Assembly: GCF_014646695.1 (NCBI RefSeq)
Contig: NZ_BMNT01000015.1
Location: 26,850 to 90,849, forward strand
DNA length: 64,000 nt
Direction of reading: 5' to 3'
DNA from: Sphaerisporangium melleum
GTDB lineage: Bacteria; Actinomycetota; Actinomycetes; Streptosporangiales; Streptosporangiaceae
This document shows positions 38,530 to 46,784 of the stretch, piece after piece. Each line of letters begins with the position of its first letter. Within the stretch, counting starts at the first letter, position 1. A program made the translations under genes and the position numbers. Under the pieces are notes generated by a model. The model saw only the letters and a program-made list of their open reading frames with translations. It did no database searches and was not told where the DNA came from.

Positions 38530-39582
38530 GTGAATCTCGACGAGTTGCTCAACGAGTACGCGGAGCTTGAGCAGAAGCTCGCAGATCCCGCTGTGCACGC
38601 GGACCAGAACCAGGCGCGCACCCTGGGCAGGCGCTACGCCCAGCTCACCCCGGTCGTGACGACCTACCGCGAGCTGGAAGGCGTCCGCGCCGACCTCGAG
38701 GCGGCCAAGGAGCTCGCCACCGAGGACCCCGCGTTCGCCGAGGAGGCCGGGCAGCTCGAGGCGCGCATCGCGCCACTGGAAGAGCGGCTCCGCCATCTGC
38801 TGATCCCCCGCGATCCCAGTGATGACAAGGACATCATCATGGAGATCAAGGCCGGGGAGGGCGGCGAGGAGTCCGCGCTGTTCGCCGGTGACCTGCTGCG
38901 CATGTACCTCCGGTACGCCGAGCGCGTCGGCTGGAAGACCGAGATCATCGACGCGCAGCACTCCGACCTCGGCGGCTACAAGGACGTCACGGTCGCGGTG
39001 AAGGGCAAGGGCGCCGACGGCGTCTGGTCGCGCCTGAAGTACGAGGGCGGCGTCCACCGCGTGCAGCGCGTCCCGGTCACCGAGTCGCAGGGCCGCATCC
39101 ACACCTCCGCGGCCGGTGTGCTGGTGTACCCCGAGGCCGAGGAGGTCGACGTCCAGATCGACCCCAACGACCTGCGCATCGACGTGTTCCGCAGCTCCGG
39201 CCCCGGCGGGCAGAGCGTCAACACCACCGACTCGGCGGTCCGGATCACCCATGTCCCGACCGGCGTGGTGGTCTCCTGCCAGAACGAGAAGAGCCAGCTG
39301 CAGAACAAGGAGTCGGCGCTGCGCATCCTGCGCGCGCGACTGCTGAGCATCGCGCAGGAGGAGGCCGACGCCGCCGCCTCGGCGGAACGCAAGTCGCAGG
39401 TGCGCACGGTCGACCGGTCCGAGCGCGTCCGCACCTACAACTATCCGGAGAACCGCATCTCCGACCACCGAGTAGGGTTCAAGGCCTATAACCTCGACCA
39501 GGTGCTGGACGGCGACCTGTCCGCGGTCATCCAGGCCCTCACCGACGCCGAGATGGCCGAGAAACTCGCCGCGCACTCCTGA
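38530..39582 (+). CDS. prfA: Peptide chain release factor 1
   Basis: Recognises UAA and UAG stop codons and triggers peptide release. 350 residues from GTG 38530, with AAGGA upstream. The PCRF domain contains [25 protein letters not shown]; the decoding loop and domain 3 carry the GGQ motif in [19 protein letters not shown] at about residue 225-230, the glutamine that PrmC methylates; [20 protein letters not shown] follows. prmC lies 78 bases downstream, the usual pairing. Confidence 0.97.
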   Translation: MNLDELLNEYAELEQKLADPAVHADQNQARTLGRRYAQLTPVVTTYRELEGVRADLEAAKELATEDPAFAEEAGQLEARIAPLEERLRHLLIPRDPSDDKDIIMEIKAGEGGEESALFAGDLLRMYLRYAERVGWKTEIIDAQHSDLGGYKDVTVAVKGKGADGVWSRLKYEGGVHRVQRVPVTESQGRIHTSAAGVLVYPEAEEVDVQIDPNDLRIDVFRSSGPGGQSVNTTDSAVRITHVPTGVVVSCQNEKSQLQNKESALRILRARLLSIAQEEADAAASAERKSQVRTVDRSERVRTYNYPENRISDHRVGFKAYNLDQVLDGDLSAVIQALTDAEMAEKLAAHS

Positions 39583-39660
39583 CCGACCAGGAGCGCGCCC
39601 GCACCACACGGAGCCCGAAGTCCACGACCACGCCCGACGACGCACCTCACGAAAATTTCC

Positions 39661-40515
39661 ATGACGCTGCTGATGGACGAGATAGCCCTCGCCACCGCCC
39701 GGCTCGCCGAGGCGGGGGTGCCGTCACCGCGCACGGACGCCGAAGAGATCGCGGCGTTCGTCCACGGCGTGCGGCGCGGCCAGCTCCACACGGTGCCCGA
39801 TTCGGAGTTCGACGCCCTGTTCTGGGAGGGCATCGCCCGTCGCGAGGCACGTGAGCCGCTCCAGCACATCACCGGGCGCGCCTACTTCCGCTACCTGTCA
39901 CTCGAAGTCGGCCCCGGGGTGTTCGTCCCGCGCCCGGAGACCGAGGTCGTGGCGGGCTGGGCCATCGACCGGCTGCGTGAGATGGACGTCGCCTCACCGC
40001 TCGTGGTCGACCTCGGCACCGGTTCGGGCGCCATCGCCCTGTCGATCGCCCAGGAGGTCGCGCTCGCGCAGGTTCACGCGGTCGAGGTCGACCCGGTGGC
40101 CTACGGCTGGGCCAAGCGCAACATCGTCGAGCACGGGCAGGGCCGGGTGTCCCTGCACCCCGAGGACCTCGCCGACTGCCTGCCCGAGCTGAACGGCCAG
40201 GTGGATCTGGTGATCTCCAACCCGCCCTACATCCCGCCGGGGGCGGTGCCGCGCGACCCCGAGGTGCGCGACTACGACCCCTCCCGCGCCCTGTACGGCT
40301 CGGGCGAGGACGGTCTCGACGAGGTCCGCGCCGTCGAGCGGACCGCCCGCCGGCTGCTGCGCCCGGGCGGGCTGGTCGCGGTCGAGCACGCCGACCAGCA
40401 GGGGTCGGCCGTCTACCTGGAGTTCTCCGAGGAGCGCGGCTGGCGGGACGCCCGAAGCCACGCCGATCTGGCGGAACGTGACCGGTTCATCACGGCACGC
40501 TACGGCCAGGAGTGA
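39661..40515 (+). CDS. prmC: Release factor glutamine methyltransferase
   Basis: Methylates the GGQ glutamine of release factors using SAM. 284 residues. An N-terminal helical domain (about 1-85) with REPLQHITGRAYF precedes the Rossmann-fold methyltransferase: motif I VVDLGTGSGAIALSIA, VHAVEVDPVAY, and the substrate-amide motif NPPYIP at about 187-192, then ALYGSGEDGLD. The start is ATG 39661; there is no clear ribosome site, and ATG 39673 is an alternative. It sits between prfA and sua5 as in other actinobacteria. Confidence 0.96.
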   Translation: MTLLMDEIALATARLAEAGVPSPRTDAEEIAAFVHGVRRGQLHTVPDSEFDALFWEGIARREAREPLQHITGRAYFRYLSLEVGPGVFVPRPETEVVAGWAIDRLREMDVASPLVVDLGTGSGAIALSIAQEVALAQVHAVEVDPVAYGWAKRNIVEHGQGRVSLHPEDLADCLPELNGQVDLVISNPPYIPPGAVPRDPEVRDYDPSRALYGSGEDGLDEVRAVERTARRLLRPGGLVAVEHADQQGSAVYLEFSEERGWRDARSHADLAERDRFITARYGQE

Positions 40516-40571
40516 GACTACCGGGGGATCCTGGTCCGGGCGTGCCCGCCCACGTGGAAGGATGACGAGTC

Positions 40572-41684
40572 GTGAGTCGACGTTATGACTGTTCCAAGTC
40601 CGAGCAGCGCGCCGAGGGGATCGCCGAGGCCGCGTCCGCGATCAGATCGGGCCAGCTCGTGGTCATCCCGACGGACACGGTCTACGGCATCGGGGCCGAC
40701 GCTTTCACGCCCTCGGCCGTCAACGCCCTGCTCGACGCCAAGGGCCGCGGCAGGGACATGCCCGTCCCCGTGCTGGTCGGCACCGTACGGGCCGCGACCG
40801 CCCTCATCGATGACCTCGGCACCTTCGGGCAGGACCTGATCGACAACTTCTGGCCCGGTCCGCTGACCCTCATCTGCCGGGCGGGCCGCTCGCTGAACTG
40901 GGATCTCGGCGACACCAAGGGCACGGTCGCGATCCGCATGCCACTGCACGCGGTCGCGCTCGAACTGCTCAAGGAGACCGGGCCGATGGCCGTGAGCAGC
41001 GCGAACCGCTCCGGTGCGCCGCCCGCGACCACGGCGGCCGATGCCGAGGAGCAGCTCGGCGAGTCGGTCGCGGTCTACCTCGACGGCGGCGCCTGCGCGG
41101 ACGACGTCCCCTCCACGATCGTCGATCTGACCACCGCGGTGCCCCGGGTGCTGCGCCGGGGGGCCATCCCGGTCGAGAAACTGCGCACCGTGATCGGGTA
41201 CGTCGCGACCGACGCCGAACCCGATACCGATGTGTCCGAGCACAAGGGCGCGCAGGAGGCGCTCGCCGAGGCGGCCGGTGCGGAGAAGCCCTCCGCCGAA
41301 GCGGCCACGGCGGAGCCGGAGCCGTCCGGTCCGACCGCCGCCGCCGCGACGGAGGCCGCCGCCGAGATCGGCAAGCCCGGTACGGCCGACAACGCCGCCA
41401 AGAGCGACGACGCCGCCAAGAGCGACGACGCCGCCAAGAGCGACGACGCCGCCAAGAGCGACGACGCCGCGAAGGCCGACGGCGCGGACCGGGCTGACCT
41501 CGGGCCGGACAAGGCCGATGAGGCCGGGGAGACCAAGGCACCTGCTAAGGCGGACAAGACGTCGGACACGGTGGCGGAGGAGGAGCCGCAGTTGCCCGGC
41601 AAGGCCGAGCCGGTGGGCGAGGCAAGGCCGGCGGACAAGGCCGGGCCCGCGGACAAGCCGGGAACCGACGGCGGCGCTCGATAG
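40572..41684 (+). CDS. L-threonylcarbamoyladenylate synthase (Sua5/YrdC) with repetitive tail
   Basis: Makes threonylcarbamoyl-AMP from threonine, bicarbonate and ATP for the t6A37 modification of ANN-decoding tRNAs. The YrdC domain (about 1-205) has LVVIPTDTVYGIGADAF, GRGRDMPVPVLVG, FWPGPLTLI, VAIRMPLHAVALELL and GPMAVSSANRSGAPP. The remaining 165 residues are an Ala/Asp/Lys/Glu-rich disordered tail including four exact AAKSDD repeats. No Sua5-type C-terminal domain is evident. The start is GTG 40572 with GGAAGGA upstream. The tail is unusually long for this family. Confidence 0.92.
   Translation: MSRRYDCSKSEQRAEGIAEAASAIRSGQLVVIPTDTVYGIGADAFTPSAVNALLDAKGRGRDMPVPVLVGTVRAATALIDDLGTFGQDLIDNFWPGPLTLICRAGRSLNWDLGDTKGTVAIRMPLHAVALELLKETGPMAVSSANRSGAPPATTAADAEEQLGESVAVYLDGGACADDVPSTIVDLTTAVPRVLRRGAIPVEKLRTVIGYVATDAEPDTDVSEHKGAQEALAEAAGAEKPSAEAATAEPEPSGPTAAAATEAAAEIGKPGTADNAAKSDDAAKSDDAAKSDDAAKSDDAAKADGADRADLGPDKADEAGETKAPAKADKTSDTVAEEEPQLPGKAEPVGEARPADKAGPADKPGTDGGAR
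41394..41465 (+). repeat. 18-base tandem repeat in the Sua5/YrdC tail
   Basis: Four exact copies of GCCGCCAAGAGCGACGAC (41394, 41412, 41430, 41448) plus a diverged fifth encode AAKSDD. Perfect nucleotide identity indicates recent slippage or unequal exchange, so copy number may vary between strains. Confidence 0.9.
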
Positions 41685-41988
41685 CAGGGGCCGGCTCACC
41701 GGGGCATTCCCTGGCGACGCCGACTGCGGATCACGGCCGTACCGGGCCGGGCCGGGGTGCGGCCTGTGCCTGGTGGCGGCCGTGGGTCCCGCTCCACCGC
41801 CTGGATCGGGCTTCCCTGACTCATGCCGTATGGCTATCGTGCCGTCGATGGCACCGGTGCGTCAGTAGCGTGAGGTGCCTCTGTGCTCTTGAGCGACGAG
41901 CTGTGGCGAGGGAGCATGGCTGCGAGCGAACGCGAGCCCTCTTGGATGCGCACCAGGGGAGCGGCGGTCACGACCACGGGAGACGCTC
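41685..41988. other. Spacer upstream of the repetitive gene
   Basis: 304 bases between sua5 and the next gene. I see no gene. GGGAGA (41978-41983) is the ribosome site for the ATG at 41989. A promoter should be here, because this gene pair is absent from the usual sua5-glyA order, but no confident -35/-10 can be named. Confidence 0.35.
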
Positions 41989-44295
41989 ATGGGCAAGCTG
42001 GAAGGAATGGACCCGAAGCTGGTCCGTGAGTTGCTGGCCGAAGTGGGTCGCGCCGGCAAGCAGATGCGCGGCGCCGAGGCACGCGTCGCCCAGTTGACCG
42101 GCGCCGCCGGGCTGTCGGTCCCCGTGACCTACCGGCCCGCGCAGGTCGCGGACGCCGCCGAGACCCTGGTCCGGGACGTCGGCACCCGGCTCGCACTGCT
42201 GGAGAAGAAGGAGAAGCAGAAGGAGCCGGCGACCGGTCCCAAGAGCATGGACAAGACCGCGCCCGACAAGCAGGACTCCACGCCCCAGCACGACAAGTCC
42301 GACAAGGACGGCACCGCCAAGGGCGACAAGAACGACAAGGGTGACTCGCCGAAGGGGAACGCCGACAAGGACGAGTCCCCCAAGAACGACAAGAGCGACA
42401 CTCCAAAGGGCGACAAGAACGACAAGGGCGAGAAGCATGACGCCCCCAAGGCCGACAAGGACGACTCGCCCAAGAACGACAAGGATCACAAGAACGACGC
42501 CTCGCAGGGCGACAAGGGCGAGAAGGACCACGCGTCGAAGGACAAGGGCGGCAAGGACGACGCGCCGAAGGGCGACAAGGGCGACAAGACGCACAAGGTC
42601 GAGTCCCATCTCGACAAGTGGGAGTCCCAGGACCACCCGCCCCCCAAGACGGACAAGCCTGACGGGCACGAGGCTCCGCGAGCCGAGCGGCCGGACGGCC
42701 ACGAGGCGCCGAAGGCCGAGAAGCCCGACAAGCCGGACGCTCCGCATGGCGACAAGCCGGACGCTCCGCAGGGGGATAAGCCGGATAAGCCCGATAAGCC
42801 CGACAGGCATCCGGCGCCCAAGCATGATGCCCCCGATCCCGCTCCCAAGGCGGAGAAGCCCGACGCGGCACCCCGAGGGGAGCCTGGGCCCCAGAGCGGC
42901 GAGCCGCAGTACGTTTCTCCGCTCGGGGAGGACCCACAGTCGGCCCCGCACGGCCGGCTGGACATGCCGGATCAGCAGCCGGACGTGCAACCCCAGGATC
43001 AGCGGCCGGACACGCAGGACCCGCCGTCGCAGGGTCCGGATCAGCAAGTTCCTGATCAGCCGTCCGATCCCCAGGGGCAGCAGCCGCAGGGGCCCGACCA
43101 GCAGAGCGATCCGCGGGGTCCGGATCAGCAGCAGGTTCCTGAGCAGCGGTCCGATCCGCAGGGGCAGCAGCCGCAGGCACCTGATCAGCAGGCCGATCCG
43201 CAGGGGCAGGACCAGTGGCGGTCGCCTGATCAGGAGCGTACGGACGTGCAGGAGGGGCGGCCGCAGGCGCCCGACCAGCAGGTCGACCAGCAGGGTCAGG
43301 ATCAGCGGCCTGATGGGCAGGATCCGCGGTCGCAGGGTCCGGATCAGCAGCAGGTTCCTGAGCAGCGGTCCGACCCGCAGGGGCAGCAGCCGCAGGCGTC
43401 CGATCAGCAGGCCGATCCGCAGGGACAGGGGCCCGAGCAGCGGTCTGATTCGCAGGGGCAGCAGGCGCCTGATCAGCGGCTCGACACTCCCAAGGCGGAC
43501 AACTCACACGACATCGACACCTCGCAGGAGCGCACGCGGGTGATCGATGTCGACGGGGTCCGGGTGGTCGAGGTGACCATGAAGCCACCGAGCACCCAGC
43601 ACCTGCAGTGGCTGATGCAGCACATGGACAAGATCCAGCCCATGGAGCAGCCGGTGGTGGTGCCGCACGGTGCCGAGGGGGGGCACCCCAAGCCGGACGG
43701 CCCGGTCGGCTACATCCAGCCGGGCGACCCGTCCGGATCGGCACACCCGTCGGCTCCGCAGGCCCCTGATTCGCCCGGCGCGGCAGCCGATCCCGGCGCC
43801 GCCGCCTCCACCGGGGCCGGCACCTCCTCGTCCTCCGGCTCCGGCGCAGGGCCCAACGGCGCCGCCGGGCCCACCGGCGCCGTTGGGCCCACCGGGGGCG
43901 ACGCGTCTGGAGATCCTGGCGGGTCGTCCGCAGGTGGCTCCCCCCCATCCGGCGGGCCGGATTCCGGATGGCCGCGCGACCCCGCCGCCGATCCCCGTGG
44001 TTGGCCCGGTGAGCAGGCGCTGCAGGCCCCCCAGGGCGACGTACAGGAGGTCGGGCCGGTCCACACGGGTCTGTACTCCCACGGGGGCGGTGACGCCGGG
44101 CACGACCGTTTCAGCGGCGATGGCGGGCACCTGATGTCCGGAGCGGAGCCCCGCATCTTCGACGCGCACCACGGCCCCGGCGGTGGCGCGCACTCCGACC
44201 CCGCCGGTGGGCGAGATTCGTCCGCCGATGGCGTGCCGGACCGCACGTCCGGCCCGTCACCCCAGGCCGGTTCCGCCTCGCCGTCCGGTTCGTGA
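41989..44295 (+). CDS. Repeat-rich, disordered protein with helical N-terminus (possible type VII-associated or surface protein)
   Basis: 768 residues, unassigned. Residues 1-75 are two amphipathic helices (DPKLVRELLAEVGRAGKQ; VADAAETLVRDVGTRLALLEKK) reminiscent of a WXG100 hairpin without WXG. About 80-250 is Lys/Asp-rich with DKNDKGD-type units; about 250-500 is Pro/Asp/Gln-rich with DPQGQQPQ and PDQQ units. A short ordered island (VIDVDGVRVVEVTMKPPSTQHLQWLMQHMDKIQP, about 517-550) interrupts it, then a Gly/Pro/Ala collagen-like tail (GPNGAAGPTGAVGPTGG). There is no signal peptide and no membrane segment. The start is ATG 41989 after GGGAGA. It probably forms a two-gene unit with the next, WXG100-like gene. 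Function unknown. Confidence 0.65.
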   Translation: MGKLEGMDPKLVRELLAEVGRAGKQMRGAEARVAQLTGAAGLSVPVTYRPAQVADAAETLVRDVGTRLALLEKKEKQKEPATGPKSMDKTAPDKQDSTPQHDKSDKDGTAKGDKNDKGDSPKGNADKDESPKNDKSDTPKGDKNDKGEKHDAPKADKDDSPKNDKDHKNDASQGDKGEKDHASKDKGGKDDAPKGDKGDKTHKVESHLDKWESQDHPPPKTDKPDGHEAPRAERPDGHEAPKAEKPDKPDAPHGDKPDAPQGDKPDKPDKPDRHPAPKHDAPDPAPKAEKPDAAPRGEPGPQSGEPQYVSPLGEDPQSAPHGRLDMPDQQPDVQPQDQRPDTQDPPSQGPDQQVPDQPSDPQGQQPQGPDQQSDPRGPDQQQVPEQRSDPQGQQPQAPDQQADPQGQDQWRSPDQERTDVQEGRPQAPDQQVDQQGQDQRPDGQDPRSQGPDQQQVPEQRSDPQGQQPQASDQQADPQGQGPEQRSDSQGQQAPDQRLDTPKADNSHDIDTSQERTRVIDVDGVRVVEVTMKPPSTQHLQWLMQHMDKIQPMEQPVVVPHGAEGGHPKPDGPVGYIQPGDPSGSAHPSAPQAPDSPGAAADPGAAASTGAGTSSSSGSGAGPNGAAGPTGAVGPTGGDASGDPGGSSAGGSPPSGGPDSGWPRDPAADPRGWPGEQALQAPQGDVQEVGPVHTGLYSHGGGDAGHDRFSGDGGHLMSGAEPRIFDAHHGPGGGAHSDPAGGRDSSADGVPDRTSGPSPQAGSASPSGS
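43117..43428 (+). repeat. 93-base direct repeat within the Gln/Pro-rich segment
   Basis: 43117-43209 and 43336-43428 are nearly identical, at a period of 219 bases, and encode the block beginning GPDQQQVPEQRSDPQGQ. Shorter related units fill the flanks (about 42960-43500). This indicates recent internal duplication. Confidence 0.85.
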
Positions 44296-44309
44296 AGGAG
44301 CCTTCCGAG

Positions 44310-44690
44310 ATGTACGCCGACCCCCCGGCTCCGAAGCCGCTCCAGCCCGGCGAGACGCCGCCGGCGTCATCGGCCGACCCGTTCAGCCCGGACGGTCAGG
44401 CCACGAGCTGGCGGTTCAACCCCGAGTACCAGAAGCTGGTCGACCTGTGGCAGCAGGTGCTACCGCTGCTCGAATCGCTCACCACGTCCGTGGACAAGCC
44501 GCTGCAGATGGCGCGGAGCCGGGACGTCTGGGACGCGCCGGTGGCGGAGCGCTACGTGCAGGACATGGGCGAGTGGCGCAACCGGCTCGGGATGTACCGG
44601 CAGGCCGTGCTGACGGCCATCAGCGACCAGGCCGCCGACACTCCCCGGTGGATCCCGGTGGCCGCCGGCGCCCCGCACGCCTACAGCTGA
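44310..44690 (+). CDS. Small WXG100-like helical protein
   Basis: 126 residues. After a Pro-rich N-terminus come two long helices: FNPEYQKLVDLWQQVLPLLESLTTSVDKPLQMARS, a turn VWDAPVAERYV, then MGEWRNRLGMYRQAVLTAISDQA, in pieces. The WDAP turn in the middle of a helical hairpin resembles the WXG turn of ESAT-6-like type VII secretion substrates, but length and turn differ, so this is tentative. The start is ATG 44310, nine bases after GAAGGAG; the GTG at 44292 would overlap the upstream stop. Coupled to the repeat-rich gene before it. No T7SS core genes lie in the window. Confidence 0.6.
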   Translation: MYADPPAPKPLQPGETPPASSADPFSPDGQATSWRFNPEYQKLVDLWQQVLPLLESLTTSVDKPLQMARSRDVWDAPVAERYVQDMGEWRNRLGMYRQAVLTAISDQAADTPRWIPVAAGAPHAYS

Positions 44691-44810
44691 CCGCTGCCGG
44701 CCGCTTCCGAACCTTCAGAGGGCACCACCGCGGGCCGCTCGTCACCTCACGGCGGTCCCGGCTCCGTCGGTCGCGCGTGGCCTGATGATCTTCGCGGCGC
44801 CGCCGGGCGG

Positions 44811-45116
44811 TCAGTCGTGTGCGGGGTGGGCGTTCTGGCCGGTCAGGCCGGGGGCGTCCTGCTGGGCGAAGGTGATCACGATGTCCCTGCCGTTGGCGTA
44901 ACTGACCACGGGCCGCTGGAGCAGGTCGCCCACCCTGCGGGCGACCGCCTGGAACAGGTCCACCATCTCGGGAGTCTCGGCGGTCACCCGGAACCGCCCC
45001 TTCTCCAGGAGCATCTGTGCGACGAGCGGAGTGAAGTTCGCCTCGCCGCGCGTCCGCTCCTCCGCTGTGAGAGGGGTACGCCGCAGAGCGGGCTGCGTGC
45101 CGAGAGGGTGGGCCAT
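44811..45116 (-). CDS. Conserved-looking small protein of unknown function
   Basis: 101 residues from ATG 45116 with AAGGAG in front. The sequence (LTAEERTRGEANFTPLVAQMLLEKGRFRV then EMVDLFQAVARRVGDLLQRPVVSYANGRDIVITFAQ, in two blocks) reads as two helices and a short sheet; it has no metal site, signal or membrane segment. I do not recognise the family. It lies alone on the minus strand between the WXG100-like gene (+) and glyA (+), sharing a divergent region of 228 bases with glyA. Codon use and ribosome site support a real gene. Confidence 0.7.
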   Translation of the reverse strand: MAHPLGTQPALRRTPLTAEERTRGEANFTPLVAQMLLEKGRFRVTAETPEMVDLFQAVARRVGDLLQRPVVSYANGRDIVITFAQQDAPGLTGQNAHPAHD

Positions 45117-45344
45117 CGCTGATCTCCTTGTGGTCGCCGTCCGCCCAGCATGCCACGCGCGCCGCACTGCGGAAGCGAGCCCTGTCGCATGTCGGGAAAT
45201 CGCCATGACGACGTGAGCGCACCGGCTCTCCGCGGGATGGGACCAGCGGGCAGGTAGGGCGGGCGGGGCCGGGCTTAGAGTGAGGAGATCGGTGTACCTG
45301 CCACATGCCGTCCGTTCCGCGGAAGGAAAGGTGGTGAGCCGGCC

Positions 45345-46724
45345 ATGCGGGGATCCCGGCGCGACCACGAACAGCCGGAGCGGCCGCGCGGCTTCGATCG
45401 GCGAGCGGTCACCGGGGAGCCCGGTTCCGCCGGTGACCCTCCGGGCGACCCGCGTGCCCCGAGGCCCTGCGATGACTTCTACGGGCCCGACTTCGGGATG
45501 TTGCGGCGGGAGGATCCCGAGGTCGCGCAGGTGCTGCTCGACGAGGTGGAACGCCTGCGCGGCGGCCTGCAGCTCGTCGCGAGCGAGAACCTCGCCTCGC
45601 CCGCGGTGATCGCGGCGCTCGGTTCCACGCTCACCAACAAGTACGCCGAGGGCTACCCCGGCAGGCGGTACTACGGCGGCTGCGAGGTCGTGGACCGCGC
45701 CGAGCGGCTGGCGATCGACCGGGCCGAAGCGCTGTTCGGCGCCGATCACGTCAACGTGCAGCCGCATTCGGGCGCCTCGGCCAACCTCGCCGCGTACGCG
45801 GCGCTGCTGCGGCCGGGGGACACGGTGCTGGCGATGGCGCTGGCGCACGGGGGTCACCTGACGCACGGCTCCCCGGTCAACTTCTCCGGGCGCTGGTTCG
45901 ATGTCGTGGCGTACGGGGTGCGGCGGGACACCGAGACCATCGACTACGACGAGGTGCGCGACCTGGCCCTGCGGCACCGGCCCAAGATGATCATCTGCGG
46001 GGCGGCGGCGTACCCGCGGCTGATCGACCACGCCGTGTTCCGCTGCGTCGCCGACGAGGTGGGCGCGTGGCTGCTGGTGGACGCCGCGCACACGATCGGG
46101 CTGGTCGCCGGGGGTGCGGTCCCCTCACCGGTGCCGTACGCCGACGTGGTCACCTTCACCACCCACAAGACGCTGCGCGGCCCGCGCGGTGGAGGCATCT
46201 TGTGCACCGGCGAGCTGGCGGCGCGCATCGACCGGGCCGTTTTCCCGTTCACGCAGTCCGGCCCGCTGATGCACGCGGTCGCGGCGAAGGCCGTCGCGTT
46301 CGGCGAGGCGTCACGGCCGGAGTTCCGTGCGTACGCCGAGCAGGTGGTGGTGAACTCCCGGGCGCTGACCGGCGCGCTGGCCGCCCAGGGCATGCGCCCG
46401 GTGTCCGGCGGGACCGACACCCACCTGGCGCTCATCGATCTGCGCGGGCTCGGGGTGACGGGCGCGCAGGCCGAGCGGCGCTGCGCGGAGGCCGGCATCA
46501 TCCTCAACCGCAACGCCATTCCCTACGATCCGGAGCCGCCGACGACGACCTCGGGCATCCGGGTCGGCACCCCGTGCGTGACCACCCAGGGCATGGGTGT
46601 GGACGAGATGGAGGAGATCGCGTCGCTGGTGGCGCGGGCCGTGTGCCGTACTGGTGCGATAACGTCGGTGGCCGAGCGGGTGACTCGCCTCACACGCGGT
46701 CATCCGGCGTATCCACGTGGTTAA
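45345..46724 (+). CDS. glyA: Serine hydroxymethyltransferase
   Basis: Interconverts serine plus tetrahydrofolate with glycine plus methylene-tetrahydrofolate, PLP-dependent. 459 residues; an N-terminal extension of about 45 residues precedes [81 protein letters not shown] and the Schiff-base Lys275 in [13 protein letters not shown] are all canonical. [14 protein letters not shown] closes the fold. The start is ATG 45345 with GGAAGGAAAGG upstream; the longer frame at 45280 is unlikely. It sits between sua5 and the polyprenyl-phosphate transferase, as in Streptomyces. Confidence 0.97.
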   Translation: MRGSRRDHEQPERPRGFDRRAVTGEPGSAGDPPGDPRAPRPCDDFYGPDFGMLRREDPEVAQVLLDEVERLRGGLQLVASENLASPAVIAALGSTLTNKYAEGYPGRRYYGGCEVVDRAERLAIDRAEALFGADHVNVQPHSGASANLAAYAALLRPGDTVLAMALAHGGHLTHGSPVNFSGRWFDVVAYGVRRDTETIDYDEVRDLALRHRPKMIICGAAAYPRLIDHAVFRCVADEVGAWLLVDAAHTIGLVAGGAVPSPVPYADVVTFTTHKTLRGPRGGGILCTGELAARIDRAVFPFTQSGPLMHAVAAKAVAFGEASRPEFRAYAEQVVVNSRALTGALAAQGMRPVSGGTDTHLALIDLRGLGVTGAQAERRCAEAGIILNRNAIPYDPEPPTTTSGIRVGTPCVTTQGMGVDEMEEIASLVARAVCRTGAITSVAERVTRLTRGHPAYPRG

Positions 46725-46744
46725 TGTGCAGTACTGTGCAATTT

Positions 46745-46764
46745 TTCGGTCACATTTGACCGAA
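46745..46764. promoter_or_regulatory. Inverted repeat between glyA and the polyprenyl-phosphate transferase
   Basis: TTCGGTCA-CATT-TGACCGAA is a perfect 8-bp-arm inverted repeat 20 bases before the GTG at 46785, in a short AT-rich patch that also contains the palindrome CAGTACTG just upstream. It may be an operator over the promoter; TTGACC at 46756-46761 could be its -35. Alternatively it ends the glyA message. Confidence 0.45.
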
Positions 46765-46784
46765 CAATCCGGGAAACTGGGGTC

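Noticed and set aside
45117-45344. Possible glycine or other riboswitch upstream of glyA
   Set aside because: No conserved riboswitch core could be recognised in the 228 bases.
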